NCBI GenBank assembly: GCA_015490675.1
Contig: WFXI01000031.1
Coordinates: 1 to 5,510, forward strand
DNA: 5,510 bases
DNA from: Hydrogenothermaceae bacterium
Lineage (GTDB): Bacteria; Aquificota; Aquificia; Aquificales; Hydrogenothermaceae
Direction of reading: 5' to 3'
The notes beneath the pieces were generated by a model. It was not told where the DNA came from and made no database searches. It saw nothing but the letters and a program-made list of their open reading frames with translations. Every line of letters starts with the position of its first letter. Position 1 is the first letter of the stretch. Positions 1 through 5,510 of the stretch are shown piece after piece. The translations under genes and the position numbers were made by a program.

Positions 1-219
1 GAAAAAAATGCTTCTTTAATAGGAAAAGAAATGGAAGTTTTAATAGATGGATTTTCTGAGGAATGGGAAACTCTTCCTGTTGGTAGAACCTATAGGAGTG
101 CTTTTGAAATAGATGGAATTGTGTACTTAGAAACTCAAGAACCTGTAAAAGCAGGTGACTTTGTTAAAGCAAAAATTAAAGATGTGGTAGATGTTGTTGA
201 TATAGTAGCTACAATATAA
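1..219 (+). CDS. rimO: Ribosomal protein S12 methylthiotransferase RimO, C-terminal end (partial)
   Basis: The frame is open from the first base, so the 5' end lies outside the window; the internal ATG at 31 is not the start. The 72 visible residues form a TRAM domain, the RNA/protein-binding module that ends radical-SAM methylthiotransferases. The stretch GRTYRSAFEIDGIVYL, followed by GDFVKAKI, matches the RimO version of this domain (GR-y-AP-EIDG-vy... Gd-v-vkI) better than the tRNA-modifying relative MiaB. A Phe replaces the usual Pro in the AP-EIDG block. RimO is known to add a methylthio group to a conserved aspartate of ribosomal protein S12, using two Fe-S clusters and SAM; those catalytic domains are not in view. 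The stop codon TAA shares its last A with the ATG of the next micro-ORF, which suggests translational coupling. Confidence 0.85.
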   Translation, partial: EKNASLIGKEMEVLIDGFSEEWETLPVGRTYRSAFEIDGIVYLETQEPVKAGDFVKAKIKDVVDVVDIVATI

Positions 220-311
220 TGAAATCTCTAGAGAAGTTTGGTAAACAGCTTTTAAATATAGGTGTGGCCATTAGGTATGCTTTTTATTCAAATGGGAGGA
301 CAAAAAAATGA
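219..311 (+). CDS. Basic 30-residue micro-ORF of unknown function
   Basis: An ATG overlaps the rimO stop codon (TAATG) and opens a 30-codon frame ending in TGA at 309-311, which itself overlaps the next ATG. The predicted peptide starts MKSLEKFGKQLLNIG and ends SNGRTKK. It has seven Lys/Arg against one Glu, with hydrophobic residues spaced so that the first 23 could form an amphipathic helix. No good Shine-Dalgarno sequence precedes it, so translation would rely on ribosomes finishing rimO. I do not recognise a family. It could be a real small protein, a leader peptide that delivers ribosomes to the downstream start, or the N-terminal part of a fused protein made by slipping on the A7 run at 302-308. 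Its position in an otherwise gap-free operon favours coding; its short length keeps confidence moderate. Confidence 0.45.
   Translation: MKSLEKFGKQLLNIGVAIRYAFYSNGRTKK
294..300 (+). promoter_or_regulatory. Strong Shine-Dalgarno for the 36-residue membrane micro-ORF
   Basis: GGGAGGA is a strong match to the 16S anti-Shine-Dalgarno sequence. It sits 7 bases before ATG 308 and 10 before the tandem ATG 311. It lies inside the preceding micro-ORF and is the best evidence that the frame starting at 308 is translated. Confidence 0.8.
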
Positions 312-418
312 TGACTCCAACTGAGTATTATTTTTGGCTATTTACACTATTTTTTTTATCAGTATTACTAATTGCAGGGATTACTATTTTTGTTGATAAA
401 AAAATCTTAAAAAGGTGA
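308..418 (+). CDS. Small single-pass membrane protein, 36 residues, unknown function
   Basis: Two tandem ATG codons (308 and 311) follow a strong ribosome binding site, and the frame ends at TGA 416-418. The product begins MMTPTEYYFWLF, continues as a near-uniform hydrophobic stretch from about residue 8 to 29, and ends DKKILKR. The positive-inside rule predicts the N-terminus outside and the basic tail in the cytoplasm. It has no cysteine or histidine, so no metal site is evident. Small single-span proteins of this size are often accessory subunits of respiratory or transport complexes, but no specific family (for example CcoQ, CcoS or oxidase subunit IIa) is recognisable here. The ATGA overlap with the previous ORF suggests coupling, and its own stop lies inside the ribosome binding site of mtnA. 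Very likely a real gene; function unknown. Confidence 0.7.
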   Translation: MMTPTEYYFWLFTLFFLSVLLIAGITIFVDKKILKR

Positions 419-419
419 T
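413..419 (+). promoter_or_regulatory. Shine-Dalgarno of mtnA overlapping the upstream stop codon
   Basis: AGGTGAT is complementary to the 3' end of 16S rRNA and lies 6 bases before the TTG at 426. It contains the TGA stop of the membrane micro-ORF, so ribosomes ending there finish on the mtnA binding site. It decides the TTG start. Confidence 0.65.
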
Positions 420-425
420 TGGAAA

Positions 426-1487
426 TTGGCAAGGAAACTAAAAGATATTAGACCAATAGAAGTTAAAGACCAAAAACTTATTGTTTTAAACCAGCTAAAA
501 CTTCCCCATACAGAAGAATGGATAGAGCTATCTACTTATGAGGAAGTAGCAAAAGCAATAAAAGATATGGTTATAAGAGGTGCTCCACTAATTGGTATCG
601 TTGGAGCATATGGTTTTGCTATAGGAGTTAAAAACCTTATTGAAGAAGGAAAACCGCTAGAAGAGGCAAAAACAGTTTTAAATACTTTGAAAAATACAAG
701 ACCTACAGCTGTTAACTTATTTTGGGCTTTAGATAGAATGTGGAAAAAATTTGAAAAATGGAAAGAAGAAAAAACTGAAGCAGAGCTTATAAAAGCCCTA
801 TTTAAAGAAGCAAACAGGATAGATTTAGAGGATTATCATGCAAATAAGTCTATTGGTGGATATGGACAGGTATTAATTCCTAAAAAAGCAAATATACTGA
901 CCCATTGCAATACGGGAGCTCTGGCAACTTCTGGCTGGGGGACAGCTCTTGGGGTAATCCGTAGTGCCTTTGAGGATGGAAAAGATATAACTGTTTTTGT
1001 AGATGAAACAAGACCATATTTACAGGGAGCAAGGCTTACAGCTTGGGAATTAGAGCAGGAAGGTATTCCTCACTATTTAATAACAGATAATAGTGCAGGA
1101 TTTTTAATATCAAAAGGAATGATAGATGTAATTATTGTTGGAGCAGATAGAATTACTGCAAATGGAGATGTGGCAAATAAGATAGGAACTTATACTTTGT
1201 CAGTTTTAGCAAAGCATCATAATATTCCTTTTTATGTAGCAGCACCAACTTCTACTTTTGATTTGGAAACTCAGTCAGGGCAAGATATACCAATAGAAGA
1301 AAGAAATGAAAATGAAGTAAAAACCTGTGGAGGATACAAAATAGCTCCTGAAAAAACTAAAGCTTTAAATTACAGCTTTGATATTACACCTGCAGAAAAT
1401 ATTACTGCTATAATAACCGAAAAAGGTCTAATCAGTGAAATAAATAAAGAAAATATAGAAAAATTTTTAAAGTACAGGGGAATATAA
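426..1487 (+). CDS. mtnA: S-methyl-5-thioribose-1-phosphate isomerase (MtnA)
   Basis: A 353-residue protein of the normal length for MtnA, in the eIF2B alpha/beta/delta-like isomerase superfamily. In methionine salvage it converts 5-methylthioribose-1-phosphate to 5-methylthioribulose-1-phosphate in the cytoplasm. Visible signatures are MVIRGAPLIGIVGAYG (48-63), TRPTAVNLFWAL (91-102), THCNTGALATSGWGTALGV (159-177), DETRPYLQGARLTAWEL (193-209) and GADRITANGDVANKIGTY (239-256). The catalytic pair known from the Bacillus enzyme corresponds to Cys161 and Asp241, both present. The full motif set argues against an archaeal-type ribose-1,5-bisphosphate isomerase. The start is TTG: an in-frame TAA lies at 408-410, no ATG or GTG occurs between it and the conserved N-terminus, and the first in-frame ATG (codon 48) falls inside the IRGAP motif. 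No other methionine-salvage gene is in the window. It ends one base before yvcK. Confidence 0.95.
   Translation: MARKLKDIRPIEVKDQKLIVLNQLKLPHTEEWIELSTYEEVAKAIKDMVIRGAPLIGIVGAYGFAIGVKNLIEEGKPLEEAKTVLNTLKNTRPTAVNLFWALDRMWKKFEKWKEEKTEAELIKALFKEANRIDLEDYHANKSIGGYGQVLIPKKANILTHCNTGALATSGWGTALGVIRSAFEDGKDITVFVDETRPYLQGARLTAWELEQEGIPHYLITDNSAGFLISKGMIDVIIVGADRITANGDVANKIGTYTLSVLAKHHNIPFYVAAPTSTFDLETQSGQDIPIEERNENEVKTCGGYKIAPEKTKALNYSFDITPAENITAIITEKGLISEINKENIEKFLKYRGI
1476..1480 (+). promoter_or_regulatory. Ribosome binding site of the YvcK-like gene
   Basis: AGGGG lies inside the last codons of mtnA, 8 bases before ATG 1489. This supports that start and coupling to mtnA. Confidence 0.6.
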
Positions 1488-1488
1488 A

Positions 1489-2472
1489 ATGAATGTAGTT
1501 GCAATTGGTGGAGGAACAGGTCTTTCTTCTTTGCTTAGGGGGATTAAAAATTTAGTTCCAGATAAAATATCTGACCTTTCGGCAATTGTTACAGTTTCTG
1601 ATAATGGTGGTAGTTCTGGAAGATTGAGAGAGGAACTTGGAATACCTGCTCCAGGAGATATTAGAAACTGTATTTCTGCATTAGCAGAAGATGAAGACAT
1701 ATTAACACAGGTGTTTCAATACAGATTTAAAAAAGGAGAAGGTTTAAAGGGGCATTCTTTTGGGAATCTATTTTTGACTGTTTTAACAGACATTACAGGA
1801 AGCTTTTTAGAAGCTATAGAAACAACATCAGATATTTTAAAAATAAAAGGAAAAATAATACCTTCTACTGAAGAAGAGGTAGACCTTATTGCAAAGTTCA
1901 CTGATGGGAAAGTAATAAAAGGCGAAACCCAGATAACAGAATATGGAAAAAAACTTGTTGCAAAAATAGAAAAAATATGGCTTGAACCTGAAAACCCTAA
2001 GGCACCAGATGAAGCTATAGAAAAAATACAAAATGCAGACCTTATAATTTTAGGTCCTGGTAGTTTATTTACAAGTGTAATACCAAACTTATTAATACCT
2101 GAGATAAAGGAAGCTGTTTTATCTTCTAAAGCTAAGAAATTATACATTTCTAATGTTATGACCCAGTTTGGAGAAACTGATAATTTTAAAGTTTCAGACC
2201 ATATAAATGCAATTCATAATGCAGTTGGAACTGTCTTCATTGATATGGTTATAGCGAATATAAAAATGCCTTCTTTAGAAACTATGGAGAAATATAAAAA
2301 AGAAAATGCAGAGCCTGTAATTTTAGATGAAGAAGAAATAAACAAAATAGGAATAACTATCTTTGCAGAACATCTTTTAGAAGAAGGAAAATTTGCAAGG
2401 CACAATCCTTATAAACTAACAAGACTGATAGAAAATATTATTGATATGCTTAAGAAAGAGGTTCATGTATAG
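1489..2472 (+). CDS. yvcK: YvcK/CofD-like gluconeogenesis factor (UDP-sugar binding)
   Basis: A 327-residue protein, typical of the YvcK family (about 310-330). The N-terminal nucleotide-binding loop VVAIGGGTGLSSLLRGIK (3-20) is followed by the hallmark VSDNGGSSGRLR (36-47), PAPGDIRNCISALA (53-66), GHSFGNLFLTVLTDITGSF (88-106), ILGPGSLFTSVIPNLL (187-202) and SNVMTQFGETDNF (221-233). These define the family fold shared with the 2-phospho-L-lactate transferase CofD, but the DNGGSSG version is that of bacterial YvcK. Known members bind UDP-GlcNAc, are needed for growth on gluconeogenic carbon sources, and affect cell-wall synthesis and shape; no enzymatic reaction is firmly assigned. In Firmicutes and Actinobacteria it sits between rapZ (yvcJ) and whiA; neither is seen here, and its neighbours are mtnA and nadB. 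The gene overlaps nadB by 8 bases. Confidence 0.93.
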   Translation: MNVVAIGGGTGLSSLLRGIKNLVPDKISDLSAIVTVSDNGGSSGRLREELGIPAPGDIRNCISALAEDEDILTQVFQYRFKKGEGLKGHSFGNLFLTVLTDITGSFLEAIETTSDILKIKGKIIPSTEEEVDLIAKFTDGKVIKGETQITEYGKKLVAKIEKIWLEPENPKAPDEAIEKIQNADLIILGPGSLFTSVIPNLLIPEIKEAVLSSKAKKLYISNVMTQFGETDNFKVSDHINAIHNAVGTVFIDMVIANIKMPSLETMEKYKKENAEPVILDEEEINKIGITIFAEHLLEEGKFARHNPYKLTRLIENIIDMLKKEVHV

Positions 2473-4042
2473 ATATTTAACTGAATTTAATACAAACTAT
2501 CTTCCTGCAGAAACTGTAGATACAGTAATAATTGGAGCAGGACTTGCAGGATTAACAGTGGCAAAATATTTAACTAAACTTGGGATAAAACCTCTGGTAA
2601 TAACAAAAAAAGAAGTAGGGGTATCAAACTCATTTCTTGCTCAAGGTGGAATAGCTGTAGCATTAGGAGAAGATGACTCTCCAGAAATTCACTCTTTAGA
2701 TACAATTAAAGCTGGAAAAGGTATTTGCATTGAAAAAAATGTGAATTTTATGGTTGAGACTGGTTTAGAAGAAGTTATTAATTTAATAAAAGAAGGATTG
2801 GAATTTGATAAAGACAAAGATGGTAAGCTAAAGCTTACAAAAGAGGGAGCTCACAGTAAAAATAGAATTCTTCATATTAAGGATAAAACTGGATACTTTT
2901 TAACAAAATTTATAGCAAATCAAATAAAAGATAATATTTATATAGAAGCTGGGTACTTTGTTGATGAGATTTTAACAGATGAAAATAAATTTGTAGGTAT
3001 TATTTTATCTAACAAAGTTTCTAAAAAAGTAATTTATGCAAAATCTCTTGTTTTAGCTTCTGGAGGATACAGTCCAATATACTTCAGGAATACATCTGCG
3101 TATAAAATAGGTGGAGACTTAATAGGAAATGCTTTTAGAGCAGGTGTTTATCTGAAAGATATGGAATTTGTCCAATTTCATCCAACAGCTCTTTATATTG
3201 AAAATGAGCCAGCATATCTTTTAACAGAAGCATTAAGAGGGGAAGGAGCAGTTTTAGTAAATCAAGAAGGAGAAAGATTTATAGATGAATTAAAACCTAG
3301 AGATGAAGTAGCAAAAGCAATATACAGTAAATATTTAAATGGAGAAAAAGTTTATTTAGATTTATCTCCAATAGTAAAAAAAGGAATATCCATAGCAGAA
3401 AGATATCCAACAATTTACCAGCTTTTAAGGAAATATGGACTTGAAAATCAAATTAATAGGATACCTGTTAGTCCTGCTGCTCATTTTTCAATGGGAGGGG
3501 TTGAGGCTACCAGTTATGGAAAAACAGCTATAGAAGGAATTTTCGCAGTAGGAGAAGTGGCTTGTACAGGAGTTCACGGTGCAAACAGACTTGCAAGTAA
3601 CTCTTTACTTGAATGTTTAGCTTTTGGAAGAAAAACTGCTTACTATGTGTATAAATATAATCAATTTGCTAATATAAAACAGATAAAAATCGATAATAAA
3701 ATAAAAACAGATAAAGAATTAACTAGAGAAGAAAGGGAAAAACTAACAAGTACAATAAAAAACATTAGCTGGAAATATATGGGATTAGTTAGAACAGAAA
3801 AAGGTTTAAAGCAAGCTATAAAAGAGTTTGAAAATTTAGAGGAAAAGCTTATAAATTATAAAAATAGCAGGTATTTATATGATTTAGTATTGGTAGCAAA
3901 AGCTGTTGCAAAAAGTGCATTAAACAGAAAAGAAAGTAGAGGTGCACATTACAGGTCTGACTTCCCAAATTCAAGGGAAGAATTTCGTAAACATAGTATA
4001 ATTAAAGATAAAAGTATGAAAATACATTTGGAGGTAAATTAG
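2465..4042 (+). CDS. nadB: L-aspartate oxidase (NadB)
   Basis: A 525-residue FAD enzyme, close to the usual ~540. It oxidises L-aspartate to iminoaspartate, the first step of de novo NAD synthesis, with NadA and NadC acting next (neither is in the window). Residues 20-35 hold the dinucleotide-binding GAGLAG loop and 55-66 the SNSFLAQGGIAV FAD motif. The capping and catalytic regions are intact: E127 in KEGAHS, H239 in QFHPTAL, R258 in EALRGEGA, H340 in PAAHFSMGG and R375 in GVHGANRLASNSLLE. The helical C-terminal domain ends with ESRGAHYRSDFP (490-501). Absence of the longer C-terminal region of succinate dehydrogenase/fumarate reductase flavoproteins, plus the ANRLASNSLLE signature, favours NadB. 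I chose ATG 2465, which has AGAGG/AAGAAAG just upstream. A TTG at 2441 would add eight non-conserved residues, deepen the overlap with yvcK and lacks a ribosome binding site. Confidence 0.96.
   Translation: MYRYLTEFNTNYLPAETVDTVIIGAGLAGLTVAKYLTKLGIKPLVITKKEVGVSNSFLAQGGIAVALGEDDSPEIHSLDTIKAGKGICIEKNVNFMVETGLEEVINLIKEGLEFDKDKDGKLKLTKEGAHSKNRILHIKDKTGYFLTKFIANQIKDNIYIEAGYFVDEILTDENKFVGIILSNKVSKKVIYAKSLVLASGGYSPIYFRNTSAYKIGGDLIGNAFRAGVYLKDMEFVQFHPTALYIENEPAYLLTEALRGEGAVLVNQEGERFIDELKPRDEVAKAIYSKYLNGEKVYLDLSPIVKKGISIAERYPTIYQLLRKYGLENQINRIPVSPAAHFSMGGVEATSYGKTAIEGIFAVGEVACTGVHGANRLASNSLLECLAFGRKTAYYVYKYNQFANIKQIKIDNKIKTDKELTREEREKLTSTIKNISWKYMGLVRTEKGLKQAIKEFENLEEKLINYKNSRYLYDLVLVAKAVAKSALNRKESRGAHYRSDFPNSREEFRKHSIIKDKSMKIHLEVN
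4030..4035 (+). promoter_or_regulatory. Strong Shine-Dalgarno directing the AUU start of infC
   Basis: GGAGGT lies in the final codons of nadB, 9 bases upstream of ATT 4045 (the core GGAGG is 10 bases away). No ATG, GTG or TTG occurs in the infC frame anywhere near it, so it supports initiation at AUU. Confidence 0.75.
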
Positions 4043-4044
4043 CC

Positions 4045-4566
4045 ATTCAGGAGTTAAGAGTAAATCATCAGATTAGAGCCAAAGAATGTAGGCTTATTGA
4101 TGATGAAGGAAACAACAGAGGAATAGTCCCTATTGAAGAAGCTTTAAGGCTTGCAGAGGAGAAAAATTTAGATTTAGTAGAGGTTTCTCCAAATGCAAAC
4201 CCACCAGTTTGTAAGATAATGGATTATGGTAAATATAAATTCCAGCAAAAGAAAAAGGAAAAAGAAGCAAAGAAAAAGCAAAGAGCCCATATGCAACATG
4301 TTAAAGAAATGAAATTTGGGCTAAAAATAGAAAAACACGACTATGAAACAAAAGTGAAACATATAAGAGAATTTTTAGAAGATGGTGATAAGGTAAAAGT
4401 TATTATAATGTTTAGGGGAAGGGAAAATGTTCACCCAGAAATAGGACAACAACTGGCAGAAAGAATTATTCAGGATACTCAGGATGTTGGAAAAGTTGAA
4501 AAGCAACCTAAAAAAGAAGGTAGAAATATGATATTTACTTTAGTTCCATTGAAAAATAAAGGGTAA
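4045..4566 (+). CDS. infC: Translation initiation factor IF-3, AUU start codon
   Basis: IF3 binds the 30S subunit, prevents premature 50S joining and enforces correct start-codon and initiator-tRNA selection. Starting at ATT 4045 gives 173 residues, the normal size. The N-domain is recognisable from RVNHQIRAKECRLID (5-19) through GIVPIEEAL (26-34), LDLVEVSPNANPPVCKIMDYGKY (42-64). A Lys-rich helical linker (about 66-82) joins it to the C-domain: KEMKFGLKIEKHDYETK (87-103), FLEDGDKVKVIIMFRGRE (110-127) and a final beta strand near 161-169. The only downstream in-frame ATG close by (4219) would delete the first 58 residues, that is most of the N-domain, so it is not the start. The reading frame is open back to a TAA at 4009, but the upstream codons overlap nadB and are not IF3-like. 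AUU initiation is known in E. coli infC, where IF3 represses its own unusual start. rpmI and rplT, the usual downstream partners, are absent; a terminator follows. Confidence 0.93.
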   Translation: MQELRVNHQIRAKECRLIDDEGNNRGIVPIEEALRLAEEKNLDLVEVSPNANPPVCKIMDYGKYKFQQKKKEKEAKKKQRAHMQHVKEMKFGLKIEKHDYETKVKHIREFLEDGDKVKVIIMFRGRENVHPEIGQQLAERIIQDTQDVGKVEKQPKKEGRNMIFTLVPLKNKG

Positions 4567-4594
4567 ACATACAAAGGTTTACCCATTTCTTTTT
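4561..4594 (+). terminator. Rho-independent terminator, probably bidirectional
   Basis: GGGTAAAC (4561-4568) and GTTTACCC (4577-4584) form a perfect 8-bp stem with an 8-base loop. ATTTCTTTTT follows on the plus strand. On the minus strand the same hairpin is followed by TTTATTTTTC (complement of 4551-4560), so it should also end the convergent permease transcript. The stop codons of both infC (4564-4566) and the permease (4579-4581) lie inside the stem. Confidence 0.8.
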
Positions 4595-5510
4595 ACAAAA
4601 ATTCTATGGGAATAGTTTTTATACAGGAATTCAAATATTATTACAAAAGCTAAAATCCCTAAACTTGTCCAGAAAGAGTCTTTGGAACTTTCCCACTGGT
4701 AATTCATTAAAACTATTAAAACAGAGAAAATTATTATAAAGTTTAAAGAAATAATACCTCTATTTCCATCAACTTTCCCTTGCTTAGATAATTTAAAGTG
4801 GGAAGCTATCACAAATAAATAAATTATTAAAAATACAAAGCTTATTAGAGAAGAAATCCCCTCTAAGTTAAAACTTACTGCAAAAATTAAACTTAGTATT
4901 GCAGTAATATAAAGCCCTTCTGGTTCATTAAACCATATTTTCCTTTCAAATATTTTTGGTAGTTCTCCCTTTTTTGCTAAAACATAGGCAATATTTGCTC
5001 CTCCATAAAGAGTAGCATTTATCGCAGAAGAGGTTGAAAACAATGCTCCAAGTGATACTAAAACAAATCCAAACTCACCTAAAAAAGGTTTTGATGCTTC
5101 AGCTAAAGCATATTCTTTTGCTTTGATTAAGCCTTCAACACCAAGATTTCCTATTGCAGTTAAGGCAACGGAAACATAGACAAAAGAAACTATAGCTATA
5201 CTTATATAAATTGCCTTGGGGACAGTTTTTTCTGGATTTTCTATATTTTCAGATGCATTTGTAATCAGACCAAATCCCATATATGTTAAAAATAGGACTG
5301 ATGCAGCATAAAATATATCAGTAATACCCGATTTAGAAAAACTAGGTTTTATAAAATCGGGGTTTATATTCCATATACCTATGACTACAAAAGAAAGCAA
5401 TATGGAAACCTTTATTAAAACTATCCAGAACTCTGCCTTTCCAACTGCTTTAGAGCCAAAGAAGTTTAAAACTACAAAGATAGCTATAACAATTGCTTCT
5501 ACAATTCCAA
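4579..5510 (-). CDS. APC-family amino acid permease, C-terminal three quarters (partial)
   Basis: A minus-strand integral membrane protein whose 5' end lies beyond the window. The frame stays open from the stop (4579-4581) to the edge, giving about 309 residues; a TTG at 5400-5398 is an internal Leu inside a membrane helix, not a start. Nine hydrophobic segments are visible, fitting TM4-TM12 of the 12-helix APC fold. Diagnostic features are LNFFGSKAVGKAEFW near the visible N-terminus, YMGFGLITNASENIENPEKTVPKAI (about residues 76-100; family pattern yeGfd...aeE-kNP-r-iP-ai) and STSSAINATLYGGANIAYVLAKKGELPKIF (about 158-187). Such carriers import amino acids or related compounds by proton or cation symport or exchange. 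The substrate cannot be read from the sequence. The protein ends with a short basic tail (FVKRNG). The gene converges on infC with 12 bases between stop codons and shares its terminator. Confidence 0.88.
   Translation of the reverse strand, partial: GIVEAIVIAIFVVLNFFGSKAVGKAEFWIVLIKVSILLSFVVIGIWNINPDFIKPSFSKSGITDIFYAASVLFLTYMGFGLITNASENIENPEKTVPKAIYISIAIVSFVYVSVALTAIGNLGVEGLIKAKEYALAEASKPFLGEFGFVLVSLGALFSTSSAINATLYGGANIAYVLAKKGELPKIFERKIWFNEPEGLYITAILSLIFAVSFNLEGISSLISFVFLIIYLFVIASHFKLSKQGKVDGNRGIISLNFIIIFSVLIVLMNYQWESSKDSFWTSLGILAFVIIFEFLYKNYSHRIFVKRNG

Noticed and set aside
251..281. Possible internal promoter (TTTAAA with a TATGCT about 19 bases on) before the membrane micro-ORF
   Set aside because: Both hexamers are weak and the spacing is long; such matches are expected by chance in sequence this AT-rich.
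308..418. Assigning the membrane micro-ORF to a cytochrome oxidase small subunit (CcoQ, CcoS or IIa)
   Set aside because: Only size and a single membrane span agree; the family-specific residues are absent and no oxidase genes are nearby.
1467..2147. Minus-strand ORFs at 1467-1700, 1716-2147 and 1837-2031
   Set aside because: They lie antisense to a clearly conserved YvcK-family gene, have low-complexity Ser/Phe/Ile-rich translations and resemble no known protein; they are shadows of AT-rich coding sequence.
2214..2405. Minus-strand 63-codon ORF inside the YvcK-like gene
   Set aside because: Antisense shadow without a ribosome binding site or recognisable motif.
4219..4566. infC starting at ATG 4219 (115 residues)
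   Set aside because: This ATG encodes the Met of the conserved KIMDYGKY motif; the N-domain is encoded upstream in the same frame back to ATT 4045.
4579..5400. Permease as a complete 273-residue gene starting at TTG 5400
   Set aside because: The frame continues without a stop to the window edge and encodes APC helices TM4-TM5, so the gene is truncated by the window and this TTG is an internal leucine.
1..5510. CRISPR arrays, insertion sequences, tRNA or rRNA genes, attachment sites or signs of transfer
   Set aside because: No direct-repeat arrays, transposase-like frames, cloverleaf structures or compositional breaks were seen; composition and codon style are uniform across the window.

Overview
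This is a compact, AT-rich stretch of bacterial chromosome with heavy use of A/T-ending, AGA and ATA codons. It carries seven co-oriented plus-strand reading frames, then a convergent transporter gene. The base composition, tight packing and gene set would fit a low-GC thermophile such as a Hydrogenothermaceae-type member of the Aquificota. That placement is an impression from codon and protein style; no marker in the window proves it.

Layout. Positions 1-219 hold the 3' end of rimO (C-terminal TRAM domain of the ribosomal protein S12 methylthiotransferase). Two micro-ORFs follow that are too short for normal gene callers: 219-311 encodes a basic 30-residue peptide and 308-418 a 36-residue single-pass membrane protein. 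Next come mtnA (426-1487, TTG start), a YvcK/CofD-like gluconeogenesis factor (1489-2472), nadB (2465-4042) and infC (4045-4566). infC appears to start at an AUU codon, the classic autoregulatory start of this gene. An inverted repeat at 4561-4584 with T-rich flanks on both strands ends the operon and also serves the convergent minus-strand APC-family permease (4579-5510, 5' end outside the window).

Working together. From rimO to infC adjacent genes overlap or are separated by at most 7 bases, so they look like one operon with translational coupling. There is no gap of 300 bases or more, and I saw no convincing promoter, so the operon promoter is probably upstream of the window. The set mixes translation (RimO modifies S12, IF3 initiates), methionine salvage (MtnA), NAD synthesis (NadB) and control of carbon/cell-wall metabolism (YvcK). 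I see no mobile element, CRISPR array, tRNA or rRNA. The least explained parts are the micro-ORF pair and the A7 run joining them. The best regulatory signal is the AUU start of infC.
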